From contig CAMYPM010000021.1 of the NCBI GenBank assembly GCA_947290775.1, positions 1-26,829 of the forward strand: 26,829 nt of DNA. The letters run 5' to 3'. This document shows, one piece after another, positions 7,320 to 15,578 of the stretch. The stretch's first letter is position 1. Each line of letters opens with the position of its first letter. The stretch is from an uncultured Bacteroidales bacterium. Its GTDB lineage: Bacteria; Bacteroidota; Bacteroidia; Bacteroidales; Porphyromonadaceae. The notes under the pieces are model-generated. The model was not told where the DNA came from. It saw only the letters and a program-made list of their open reading frames with translations, and did no database searches. The position numbers and the translations under genes are program-made.

Positions 7320-9443
7320 ATGAAGCACAAACTACTAATCAATGTAGCGCTTATGTTCTTGGTCTCCTTCTTGGGATTGAATATAAGAACAGCGCATGGC
7401 CAGGAGCTAATCCCGGCAGACGAAAAGCAGGCACTCATTGACCTCTTCAATTCTACCAATGGAGCAGAATGGAAGAGTTGGACCAAGTGGGATTTAACTG
7501 CATCCGTAGATAAATGGAAAGGTGTAAAGATTAAGGATGGACACGTTTCGGAGTTGGACCTTCACAGCTCCAATTTGCAAGGAAAAATTCCGGCATCAAT
7601 AGGAGCACTTACTGAATTGGTAAAGATCCGCTTGGATAACAACCTATTGGAAGGGCCACTGCCGAAGGAATTGTTCCAGTTCCAAAAGCTGCAGGAACTA
7701 TGGCTTACAAATCAGAGAAAGCAAGCTAATGCGGGGGAAGTAAGAGAATACACCCTAACCGGAGGCCTGCCTGATGTAATTGATATGCCACAGCTAAAGA
7801 TACTTGAGCTATCAGATACGGGTATTACGGGTCCTCTCTCAGAGATGAAAACTCCTGAGTTGCAGCAATTCCAGGCAAACAATTGTACTTTAGGGTCACT
7901 TCATCCTTCCATATGGGAACTTCCTAAGATCATATTTATTGGCATTCAATTGGGCGAAAGTCCCAAACCATTACCCTTAAAGGGTGAGCTGCCTAAGGAC
8001 TTCTCCAAGTGCGCTAACTTGAAGGCTTTGGCTATTGGCGGTTGTCCCAATTTTGTAGGCGAAATACCTGCATCCATTGCCAAGTGCACCGGTATGCAAC
8101 AACTTCTTTTGCAGAATGGACATACCGGTACCATACCAAAGGAGTTGGGAACAATGAAGAATTTGGTATTACTTGCTTTGGCAAATAACCACTTGACCGG
8201 AAAAATACCTGAGGAATTGGGCAATTTGACCAATTTGGTGCAACTCTATTTGGGTATGAACGAGCTAACGGGCACCATTCCCGAGTCATTCAAGAATTTC
8301 ACCAAATTGAATCACCTCAATCTGAAAAAGAATAAGCTTACCGGCAACCTCCCCGAGTGGATTGGACAATTGCATAATTTGACCAAGCTTATCCTTGGTG
8401 ACAATGAGTTTACCGGTACGATTCCAGCAAAATGGGCTCCTGTAGGTGAGGGCCAGGAAAGTGATGGTTTTGGTATTAACCGCCTCATGGAGTTAGACCT
8501 TGCTAACCTAAAATTGAGCGGTGAACTGCCGGAGCGTTTTGGTAATTTCACTAGCATGGATAAGATTTGGATAAATAATGCGGGGCTTTCAGGTGACCCC
8601 ACAACGGTGCTTCAGAAAATGCTGGAGATCTCTCAAATCTACATTCAGGACAACAACTTCAAGGGACGTTTAGACGGACTGCTTGCTCTTGAAGATCTGG
8701 AAGATTTGCGCGTATTATATGCTCAAAACAACCATTTCTATGGTTCCATCGAGGAGAGAGAACACCAACCGGACGGCTGGGGTCCTTACTATCGTTTCAA
8801 TGCACACGGCATCAATGTCAGCAACAACGATTTCGTACTAAAGGATTTTGAAAAACTATCTCCTATATTGACCGGTAAGGAACCTACCAACGTAACGAAT
8901 AAGCTGATCTTTGCTCCGCAGAACAAGTTAGAAGTAGAAGAAACTAGCAAAGAGGTAAAGGAAGGCGAAACCCTTAGCTTTACTGCTCCTACATTGGAAG
9001 ACTTGCGTAATGCACCTTTCAGCACAAGTGATTTGTCTGAAACAAAGAACGTATACCAGTGGTACAAGGATGGCAAAAAGGTAGATGGTCAAAATACATC
9101 GGTTCTCTCTATTGACAAGGTAAATAAGGACCAAAGCGGTGTGTATGTATGCAAAATCACCAATGCACGTGTGCCCGGCCTGACAATGGAAACAAAGGAA
9201 ATGATTGCTACCGTAAAGACCGGAATTTTGCCCATTGAAGCAAACCAAGAGGTAATAGTACGTGAAGGCGATATACTCTCTGTAAAGGGAGCTGAAAGCC
9301 TTGCCCTCTATACGACATCTGGCACCCTTCTCTCATCAGTAGAAGGAAACGAAATTTCGATCAACCACTTATCCTCCGGTACGATTGTCATTGTTATTTA
9401 TACAACCGGTGGAGTAAATAAAGCCGTAAAATATATTCTCTAA
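7320..9443 (+). CDS. Exported plant-type LRR protein with Ig-like and T9SS sorting domains
   Basis: From the ATG at 7320 this is a 707-residue protein. It opens with a signal peptide (MKHKLLINVALMFLVSFLGL, cleavage probable after AHG). Residues about 30-430 are leucine-rich repeats of the plant-type form, for example LTGKIPEELGNLTNLVQLYL, which relatives often use for binding. An Ig-like domain follows at about 540-632 (VYQWYKDGKKVDG, DQSGVYVCKI). The last 70 residues resemble a T9SS C-terminal sorting domain (LYTTSGTLLSSVEG, LSSGTIVIVIYTTGG), so the protein is probably carried across the outer membrane to the cell surface. The longer frame from 7206 lacks a signal peptide at its start and begins upstream of the -7 box. 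The ligand is unknown; an adhesin-like role is inference. Confidence 0.85.
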   Translation: MKHKLLINVALMFLVSFLGLNIRTAHGQELIPADEKQALIDLFNSTNGAEWKSWTKWDLTASVDKWKGVKIKDGHVSELDLHSSNLQGKIPASIGALTELVKIRLDNNLLEGPLPKELFQFQKLQELWLTNQRKQANAGEVREYTLTGGLPDVIDMPQLKILELSDTGITGPLSEMKTPELQQFQANNCTLGSLHPSIWELPKIIFIGIQLGESPKPLPLKGELPKDFSKCANLKALAIGGCPNFVGEIPASIAKCTGMQQLLLQNGHTGTIPKELGTMKNLVLLALANNHLTGKIPEELGNLTNLVQLYLGMNELTGTIPESFKNFTKLNHLNLKKNKLTGNLPEWIGQLHNLTKLILGDNEFTGTIPAKWAPVGEGQESDGFGINRLMELDLANLKLSGELPERFGNFTSMDKIWINNAGLSGDPTTVLQKMLEISQIYIQDNNFKGRLDGLLALEDLEDLRVLYAQNNHFYGSIEEREHQPDGWGPYYRFNAHGINVSNNDFVLKDFEKLSPILTGKEPTNVTNKLIFAPQNKLEVEETSKEVKEGETLSFTAPTLEDLRNAPFSTSDLSETKNVYQWYKDGKKVDGQNTSVLSIDKVNKDQSGVYVCKITNARVPGLTMETKEMIATVKTGILPIEANQEVIVREGDILSVKGAESLALYTTSGTLLSSVEGNEISINHLSSGTIVIVIYTTGGVNKAVKYIL

Positions 9444-9461
9444 GACAATCCCTATACCCAT

Positions 9462-9496
9462 GAGAACAAGGGGAGCTTCGCACTCCTCTTGTTCTC
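9462..9496 (+). terminator. Intrinsic terminator after the plant-type LRR gene
   Basis: The 14-base arms 9462-9475 and 9483-9496 pair with one G-T wobble around a 7-base loop, 18 bases after the stop. The downstream run is AT-rich rather than a clean U-tract. Confidence 0.75.
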
Positions 9497-9526
9497 CTAT
9501 TATAAAAATGGAATTGTTATACACTT

Positions 9527-12208
9527 ATGAACAAGAAACTATTATTTCTTCTCGCATTTATAATTGGTAGTGTGAGCGTGCTGTTGGCTAAGCCTATTAC
9601 AGCAGAGCAAGCTCGCATTAAGGCCGAAAGGATTCTTTCCCCAAACGCACTGCGCAGTGATACTCCGCTTACCTTGGCTTATGTTCGCTCAGTACCCTCT
9701 TCACTTCGCTCATCGGACGCTAAGCCTATAGTATACTACTACATATTCAATAAGGGCGCCCATGAAGGGTTTGCCGTAATAGCCGGAGATGACCGCTTGT
9801 ATGAAGTATTGGCATACTCAACGGAAGGCCACTTTGACGAAAAGGCAATACCGGATCATATAAAATCCTGGTTCTCTTGCTATGACAAACAGATAGAGGA
9901 GTTTTATCGGACTGCTAACACGTCCTCCGGAACTCAAACTTACACCTCCGGACTACGAAGCGCAGATAAGATAGATCCCCTACTCGAACGAGAAAAGATA
10001 AGATGGGGACAAACATATCCCTATAATTCAGAATGCCCAATTGTACCCCGAGAAACTAAGCAAGCCGTAACCGGCTGTGTAGCAACAGCACTTTCACAAA
10101 TCATGCGTTTCCATAAATGGCCGACAAGAGGTATGGGGGAAGTGACTTATCAGGCAAGAGGGATCGATGGACAGTATACAGGTGCTTACTATAAGGTTAC
10201 ATTTGATCACGATTACGACTGGGCTAATATGCCGGGTTGCTTTGAGGGAAATGTTAAACCTACTGAAATAGAAGCAAAAGCCATCGGTACCTTGCTGAAG
10301 GATGTGGGAATGGCTATAAAAATGAGCTACTCCTCCTATTCCAGTGGAGCATTCAATTGGGATGTCTTACCGGCTCTTCGCGATAATTTGCGTTATAATA
10401 AAGCGGTTCGCTTAGTGTCGCGTAGTGGCTACACAGCTCAAGACTGGGCAAATCTTATTCTCGACGAACTGAAAAAAGAGTGCCCTGTATTCTACACCGG
10501 TAGAGGCGTAGATGGCAGCGGACATGCCTTTGTGTGTGACGGGTACAACGGGGAAGGCTTTTTCCACTTCAATTGGGGGTGGGACGGTCTCGCTAACGGA
10601 TTCTATCGCTTGGAAGCTTTGAACCCCACCGCAACGGGTACAGGCGCCGGACTCGGAAGCTATAACATGACTCAAGAAATCCTTGTCGGATTAAGTCCTG
10701 ATAGAGACGGCTCTTCCGTTGACGGAAAGCTTACTACTCCTTTGGCTTCCGTGCGCTACACACATACAAAAGCAAGTAAACGGCTCACGCTAAAAGTATC
10801 CCTCTACCAAGGTGCATACGAATCCCAAGGCTATTACTTTAAACCTGCTGTCTACAAAGAAAATGGGGAAAATGTTTATCTGGGAAGCCGTACATTCCGT
10901 AAGCTTTCAGCCATGAACAACACAGTAGTATCATTGGATTTTGACTATGGTTCTGCAGCACTTGCTGATGGAAGATACCGTATAATGCCTCTTTGGAGTG
11001 CACAGTCCAACGGTACTTATGAACCCTGTGCTTATATGAATATAGAACCTCTCTCCATCTATGTAACGATTAGCAATAAAGAGGTTACAAAGATAGAATA
11101 CGATGTACCGGAGATACCGCTTACCGCAGAGGCTTTTGTCAGTGAAAAGAGCTCTGTTAAGGCCTACTCAGATGGTACCATTACCCTTAAGTTTAAGAAT
11201 AGTAGCGACCGCGAGTACTATGCTCCTGTAACCATATTCTTGGGTGATGCGAAGCAGTTCCCGAGTGATCCGAACGAAGCGGTAAAACAACTTCCTCTTA
11301 TCAATGCACAAGCAACACGTGTAGTAGTTGTACCGGCAAATAGCGAAAAAGAGGAAACATTCAATTTCACTGACTGCAATTTTGCTAAAGGCGAAAAGTT
11401 AGGGATTGTAGCTCAGATACCTCGTGTTTATTTCCAAGTACCTAGTGAGGATGGCTCAGGCTTGGGTATGCTTCCCAAAACAAAGGCTTATCGCATTGTG
11501 GGCGGAATAAGTGTGATTGGTACTGAATACACTACCCCTATTTTAGTTTCCAACGTATCTTCCGCCAAGGTAAAAAGGATGAATGGAGCCTGCTCAAAGG
11601 TTTACGGACCGACTTTCAAAATAAAGAACGAAGGTGTGCTCTATGATGTACAGGAAGACAAAAAACTAAATCTAACAATCAGAGCAGCACTACTCAATCC
11701 GGCCAATCCATCTATGCCTGTCATGGCGATCTCCCACCCCTTAGAGCAATCTATCGGAAAGGGAGAGACAATCGAATTCACTCCGGAGTTTGATGGGAAC
11801 AAAGACTTTTGGATTGGGTACAAAAGGGATAACCTTTTGATGCGTCTCATTGCAGTAGAAGAGCGTGATCAGCGTATTCTCCTAACGAACAAGCGTAAGG
11901 TATTTGGTCCCAACTTGGGCTTTGTGGAAATCTACTACGATACTGATGCAGCGGAGATAGCTTCTCAGTCTGCATATTGTCATTCCTTCCAAGCAGAAGG
12001 AGTAACTACCCTTCGCTATGGAAGCCCCACGCCGCTTACTTCGCTTGATTTATTTAATTTGAATGGACGGATAGTAAGATCGTTCGATCTTGCTTCATCT
12101 TGCCAAGGCGAAGTTCAGGCTGAACAGTTACCGAATGGCACCTATATTGTCTCTTTGCGTGATAATATTGGTAAAGTGGTTACAACTAAGATAACTGTTA
12201 CTCGGTAG
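9527..12208 (+). CDS. Streptopain-like C10 cysteine protease with T9SS sorting domain
   Basis: This 893-residue secreted cysteine protease belongs to the family of streptopain (SpeB), Prevotella interpain A and Porphyromonas PrtT/periodontain. It has a signal peptide (MNKKLLFLLAFIIGSVSVLLA), a Spi_C10-like propeptide (about 22-150) that would keep the zymogen inactive, and a peptidase domain. The catalytic Cys184 lies in AVTGCVATALSQIMRFHKWP and His333 in GSGHAFVCDGYN, followed by FHFNWGWDG. About 450 further residues of beta-rich sequence lead to a C-terminal T9SS sorting domain (LDLFNLNGRIVRSFDL, LPNGTYIVSLRD). Both catalytic residues are present, so it should be active. Its job is probably breakdown of host proteins for peptide nutrition (inference). 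No separate inhibitor gene lies beside it. Confidence 0.93.
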   Translation: MNKKLLFLLAFIIGSVSVLLAKPITAEQARIKAERILSPNALRSDTPLTLAYVRSVPSSLRSSDAKPIVYYYIFNKGAHEGFAVIAGDDRLYEVLAYSTEGHFDEKAIPDHIKSWFSCYDKQIEEFYRTANTSSGTQTYTSGLRSADKIDPLLEREKIRWGQTYPYNSECPIVPRETKQAVTGCVATALSQIMRFHKWPTRGMGEVTYQARGIDGQYTGAYYKVTFDHDYDWANMPGCFEGNVKPTEIEAKAIGTLLKDVGMAIKMSYSSYSSGAFNWDVLPALRDNLRYNKAVRLVSRSGYTAQDWANLILDELKKECPVFYTGRGVDGSGHAFVCDGYNGEGFFHFNWGWDGLANGFYRLEALNPTATGTGAGLGSYNMTQEILVGLSPDRDGSSVDGKLTTPLASVRYTHTKASKRLTLKVSLYQGAYESQGYYFKPAVYKENGENVYLGSRTFRKLSAMNNTVVSLDFDYGSAALADGRYRIMPLWSAQSNGTYEPCAYMNIEPLSIYVTISNKEVTKIEYDVPEIPLTAEAFVSEKSSVKAYSDGTITLKFKNSSDREYYAPVTIFLGDAKQFPSDPNEAVKQLPLINAQATRVVVVPANSEKEETFNFTDCNFAKGEKLGIVAQIPRVYFQVPSEDGSGLGMLPKTKAYRIVGGISVIGTEYTTPILVSNVSSAKVKRMNGACSKVYGPTFKIKNEGVLYDVQEDKKLNLTIRAALLNPANPSMPVMAISHPLEQSIGKGETIEFTPEFDGNKDFWIGYKRDNLLMRLIAVEERDQRILLTNKRKVFGPNLGFVEIYYDTDAAEIASQSAYCHSFQAEGVTTLRYGSPTPLTSLDLFNLNGRIVRSFDLASSCQGEVQAEQLPNGTYIVSLRDNIGKVVTTKITVTR

Positions 12209-12226
12209 TCAGCTCATAGCTCTCTT

Positions 12227-12254
12227 AAGAAAGGCTCTGCACGGAGCCTTTCTT
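12227..12254 (+). terminator. First hairpin after the C10 protease gene
   Basis: A perfect 11-base stem, AAGAAAGGCTC (12227-12237) with GAGCCTTTCTT (12244-12254), encloses a 6-base loop. It starts 19 bases after the stop and precedes a stronger terminator. Confidence 0.65.
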
Positions 12255-12262
12255 CGCATAGC

Positions 12263-12303
12263 ACTTCCATACTTTCTTTACAGAAAGTATGGAAGTTTTT
12301 TTA
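12263..12303 (+). terminator. Rho-independent terminator after the C10 protease gene
   Basis: A perfect 15-base stem (12263-12277 with 12282-12296) with a TTAC loop runs directly into a T-run at 12297-12302. This is a textbook intrinsic terminator. Confidence 0.9.
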
Positions 12304-12305
12304 TT

Positions 12306-12531
12306 ATAAACGTCCACTGCCCCTGAGCCTCCCGCACAACTTGGGAAAAATCTGTCCTTTTTAAGGTCTCTATGCCGGAGTTCTTTTCCGAAAAGTTCTG
12401 ATGTTTCAATCCAAAAGCTCTGATGTTTTAATCAAAAGGTTCTGATGTTTTGATCAAAAGATTCTGATCTTTCTGTATAGAGATCTATAAAAATGCCAAC
12501 TGCCCATGAGCCTCTTCCCGCACAACTTGAG
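12306..12531. repeat. Imperfect direct repeat flanking the 22-bp array
   Basis: About 41-46 bases at 12306-12346 recur at 12486-12531 in the same orientation. The shared core is ACTGCCC, then TGAGCCTC, then CCGCACAACTTG, with small indels. The copies bracket the 22-bp array closely, so the whole 226 bases look like one mobile or amplified unit. Confidence 0.6.
12389..12476. repeat. 22-bp tandem repeat (minisatellite), four units
   Basis: Four head-to-tail units lie at 12389-12410, 12411-12432, 12433-12454 and 12455-12476. The consensus is CnAAAGnTTCTGATGTTTTAAT; the first three units differ at a few positions and the last is diverged at its 3' end. There are no spacers, so it is not a CRISPR. 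P. gingivalis is known to carry short minisatellites inside MITEs (BrickBuilt); a link is inference. Confidence 0.75.
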
Positions 12532-12594
12532 AGCATACTTCTTCACTAAAGAAGATAATACTTCTATTTCCAGGAAATGATTCATAATAAATAT

Positions 12595-12648
12595 CCCTCC
12601 ATATAGGTCTGGTCGGCTGATCTTTCAGTTGATTAGCTATTTGGAGGG
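12595..12648. promoter_or_regulatory. Long inverted repeat upstream of the beta-sandwich gene
   Basis: CCCTCCATATAG (12595-12606) pairs with CTATTTGGAGGG (12637-12648) with one mismatch. The 30-base loop contains a second small hairpin, CTGA-TCTT-TCAG (12617-12628). It ends 94 bases before the downstream -7 box, outside the predicted transcript. It could be a regulator site, a structured RNA from another transcript, or a relic. Confidence 0.4.
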
Positions 12649-12742
12649 AACCGCATAGTTTCATTTATCGTTAAGCTATATTGTAAGTAATTTGCTTACA
12701 AATTTAAGACTATTATTGACCAATAAACAAAAAAAAACATTG

Positions 12743-12750
12743 TATATTTG
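12743..12750 (+). promoter_or_regulatory. -7 box of the beta-sandwich/FN3 protein gene
   Basis: TATATTTG followed by C matches the Bacteroidetes -7 consensus and would start transcription near 12756, a leader of about 54 nt. ATTGAC at 12715-12720 is a possible -33 element but its spacing is a few bases too long. Confidence 0.5.
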
Positions 12751-12809
12751 CAATCACAGCGAACAATAAAAAGTCTTATTAGAAAGATTAATGTAAAATA
12801 GGAATCATT

Positions 12810-15308
12810 ATGAAGAGACGAAAAGTATTTAATGCAATCTTTGGATTAGTAATCCTTTTATGTGGATTCGAAGTACTCTCACTCCTTACGCTCCGTGCAG
12901 AAATCCTTATACGTTATAATGGGGATGGTAGAGAGGTCTATCCAAAAGAGGGAAAAGCAGAAAACTCCACCATACTTATTGATGAAGATTTTGCCGGATT
13001 AGCCGCAGGAAGTGAAGACGCTCCGGATGCCACAAAGTTAGTAGACGCAATGGGGAATTTTAGTAACCCATCAGTATTGAAGCCCTATAGCCCGAAACTC
13101 GGCTTTAAGCAATGGGGAGGCGAAGGTCTCTATGCAGCAGGAGGTTGTATAGCTATAAAAGACGGATGGTTTCTCAATACTCCGGCGGGCGATATGTCAG
13201 GCGAAATAACGCTTACATTTCGTGCCCGACTCACTAAAGATACTGATCCGGGGAAAGAGAATACCATTGAGTTAATCTTTTTAAGCCGAAAATCTCTTGT
13301 TGACTTTGAAAGAAAAACATACACCCTCACAAATGAGTGGCAGGAATTTACTTATACTTCTGATAGAGGTGACTTTGAGGCAAGTGGCTTTCAGTTCCTT
13401 TCCGGTGTTAATAGTGGAATCGTCCTTATCGATGATATTAAGTTGCAAAGTATCAAAAAGTCCATTGCTGCCCCCAAAGCTCAAGAAGCTGAAGATGCAA
13501 CCGAATACAGCTTCAAAGCCGTATGGGCGCCAAGCTTAGAAGCCACTAAATACCTCCTCAGCGTCTACTCCAAAGAGGAAGGTAATGAAGAGGTTACGGT
13601 TAAAGAGGGATTTGAAAATATCAATGCCGATAAAGATGGCATAATAGATAAAACAACCCCAAACTATCCACTTGATTGGAAAATAGAATGGAAAGACCCG
13701 AAGAAAAAGCATATAGCCAAGAATGCCACGTCTGACAACACACAGTCATTGAGACTTATAGATGAAGGCGATTTCGTTACTACTCCGATTTGCAAGCAGG
13801 GAATATCATTCATTAAATTCAGACTCAAAGCAGAAGTTTCTCAAGAGAAAGTACCATTTGGGAGCGGTATAGCCCTATCGTTTGATACCGACTACGGACT
13901 CTACCAGTTTCATGTTATCGATTTGAGCGAACTTCTTACCGAGGAGGCAAAGAATGGAATAGATATTAATCTAACAGAATACATTGCGCAGTTCGATAAA
14001 GTATATGCACTTAAAATCGAATGGCTTCCGATTCCGGGTGACCAGACAACCATCCTCCTGGATGACGTTGAATACTCATTCATAGCTCCTCCAAAATATA
14101 CCTACCTTCTGGAAGACAAGGAAGTAAAAACTCCTGCAGCTTCACAAGAAGAGAATGTAACTTATGAGGTAACAGATCTTGATCCCAATTTGGATTACTA
14201 CTACGTAGTGAAGGCTGCCAATAACGAATACATATCCGAACCTTCGAAAGAAATTGAAGTATATACAGTCAGCCAGCCCACAGCATTAGAAGCCACGAAT
14301 GTGACGAATGAGAGCTACACCGCTAATTGGACAAGCAACAAAAAGGTAGACTTGTATCGAATAGAACAAATCCGTCAAAATACCCTTACAGAGGATGTAA
14401 ATGATTACGTCATTCTATATGAAGATTTCTCCAAGGTAACCTCAGATTTCAAAGAAGGTGATATTGCCGAGGGATTTATTGAACAAGGGGAATATACGAG
14501 TACTACTATTCCTATCGATGACCTGACTCACATTGCCGGGTGGAAAGCCTCATCCATGCAGCGTGTGGAAGGGTGGCTCGGAGGAATGGGAGCAAGCGGA
14601 GAAAAGGGCAAAATAGCCGGATCTATCGTAACGCCAACTCTTGACCTCGGTCACAATGACGGAGAATGTAAAGTAACAATTCATGCCTGGGGCGAGGAAA
14701 ACGACTGGCTTGCCATTCAGGGCCTTAATGCAGCAGCTTATGCCGGGATACGCTTTCCTGAAGGCGGTTTTATTGAAACCACTGTTACGGTACCGGCTTG
14801 CTCTGCAAAGGAATCGCTAACCTTTTACAGCAACAACTATCGCCCATTCCTCATCGATTATATCAAAATCACACAAGATGTTAAAGCCGGAGAGAAGGTA
14901 TCAGTGACGACCGCATCCCTACACACGCAAGATGCTAATGTAAAATCAATCGAGATGACAAATCCTGACTTCGGTGCAAATCACGAGATCTACTATATGG
15001 TAACTGCATTGCGTTACCGGCATGGTGACAAAAAGGATGCCGTGGCATCAAAGCCTTCTAATCTAATATTGGTAAAGGATCCTACTACAGGAACAGATTT
15101 TGTGCAAGAGGATTCTCCCATGCTTTTTGGTATAAAAGGTGGCATTAGGGTATACGCAGCAGTTGGCTCTTCGATAAATATATACACGCTATCGGGAGAA
15201 TTAGTTGCTTCTTCCAAGATAGCAGAGGGTGCGTCTTTCATTGCTCTTGAGCCGGGTATATATGTCGTAAGGACGAACAAAACCACAACGAAAGTAATGG
15301 TAGAATAA
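12810..15308 (+). CDS. Exported multidomain beta-sandwich / FN3 protein with T9SS sorting domain
   Basis: This 832-residue protein starts with a signal-like segment (VFNAIFGLVILLCGFEVLSL). It alternates jelly-roll modules resembling choice-anchor J domains (about 55-215, LIDEDFAGLAAGSED; about 265-425, VKEGFENINADKDG; about 535-690, LYEDFSKVTSDFKEG) with fibronectin type III-like linkers (for example EATNVTNESYTANWTSNKKV and DLDPNLDYYYVVKA). The final 70 residues form a T9SS sorting domain (INIYTLSGELVASSKIAEGA, LEPGIYVVRTNKTTTKVMVE). No catalytic motif is visible. Similar P. gingivalis surface proteins are described as adhesin-like. A role in adhesion or carbohydrate binding is inference; export by the type IX pathway is well supported. 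Confidence 0.8.
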   Translation: MKRRKVFNAIFGLVILLCGFEVLSLLTLRAEILIRYNGDGREVYPKEGKAENSTILIDEDFAGLAAGSEDAPDATKLVDAMGNFSNPSVLKPYSPKLGFKQWGGEGLYAAGGCIAIKDGWFLNTPAGDMSGEITLTFRARLTKDTDPGKENTIELIFLSRKSLVDFERKTYTLTNEWQEFTYTSDRGDFEASGFQFLSGVNSGIVLIDDIKLQSIKKSIAAPKAQEAEDATEYSFKAVWAPSLEATKYLLSVYSKEEGNEEVTVKEGFENINADKDGIIDKTTPNYPLDWKIEWKDPKKKHIAKNATSDNTQSLRLIDEGDFVTTPICKQGISFIKFRLKAEVSQEKVPFGSGIALSFDTDYGLYQFHVIDLSELLTEEAKNGIDINLTEYIAQFDKVYALKIEWLPIPGDQTTILLDDVEYSFIAPPKYTYLLEDKEVKTPAASQEENVTYEVTDLDPNLDYYYVVKAANNEYISEPSKEIEVYTVSQPTALEATNVTNESYTANWTSNKKVDLYRIEQIRQNTLTEDVNDYVILYEDFSKVTSDFKEGDIAEGFIEQGEYTSTTIPIDDLTHIAGWKASSMQRVEGWLGGMGASGEKGKIAGSIVTPTLDLGHNDGECKVTIHAWGEENDWLAIQGLNAAAYAGIRFPEGGFIETTVTVPACSAKESLTFYSNNYRPFLIDYIKITQDVKAGEKVSVTTASLHTQDANVKSIEMTNPDFGANHEIYYMVTALRYRHGDKKDAVASKPSNLILVKDPTTGTDFVQEDSPMLFGIKGGIRVYAAVGSSINIYTLSGELVASSKIAEGASFIALEPGIYVVRTNKTTTKVMVE

Positions 15309-15340
15309 ATAGCAAACTTCCGAAAGACCCTCTTTTCAAC

Positions 15341-15372
15341 AAGCCTCTACACAAGCAAACGTGTAGGGGCTT
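15341..15372 (+). terminator. Terminator after the beta-sandwich gene
   Basis: AAGCCTCTACAC (15341-15352) pairs with GTGTAGGGGCTT (15361-15372), with one G-T wobble and an 8-base loop, 33 bases after the stop. Confidence 0.75.
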
Positions 15373-15481
15373 TCGCTTTATAGAAGCATTCAGCAAATAG
15401 GCTATGGCACAGCGCTAGGAGCCTCGCATCAATGACTATAACCCCGGAAGTATCGACTAAAACATATAAATGGTTCAATTA

Positions 15482-15557
15482 AAAAGGCACCCGCTTTTAT
15501 CCCAAAAGTAGGTGCCTTTTGCTGTAGAGAGGAGCACCCTACGCCAAGGGTGCTCCT
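15482..15557 (-). terminator. Double-hairpin terminator of the first Cys-ladder LRR gene
   Basis: Read on the minus strand, the first hairpin has perfect 11-base arms (AGGAGCACCCT, 15547-15557 with 15530-15540). A second stem, AAAAGGCACC/GGTGCCTTTT (15511-15520 with 15482-15491), is followed by a T-run. A near-identical first hairpin, differing mainly in its loop, follows the paralogue at 23693. Confidence 0.8.
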
Positions 15558-15578
15558 ACTTATGGAGGTGAGAGCCTG

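Larger units (their letters stand above)
12304..12742. other. Non-coding stretch with repeats before the beta-sandwich gene
   Basis: About 440 bases hold no supportable gene. They contain, in order, a direct repeat copy (12306-12346), a 22-bp tandem array (12389-12476), the second direct repeat copy (12486-12531), and a long inverted repeat (12595-12648). Confidence 0.7.

Noticed and set aside
12389..12476. CRISPR array
   Set aside because: The 22-base units are directly adjacent with no spacers, and no cas gene is present.
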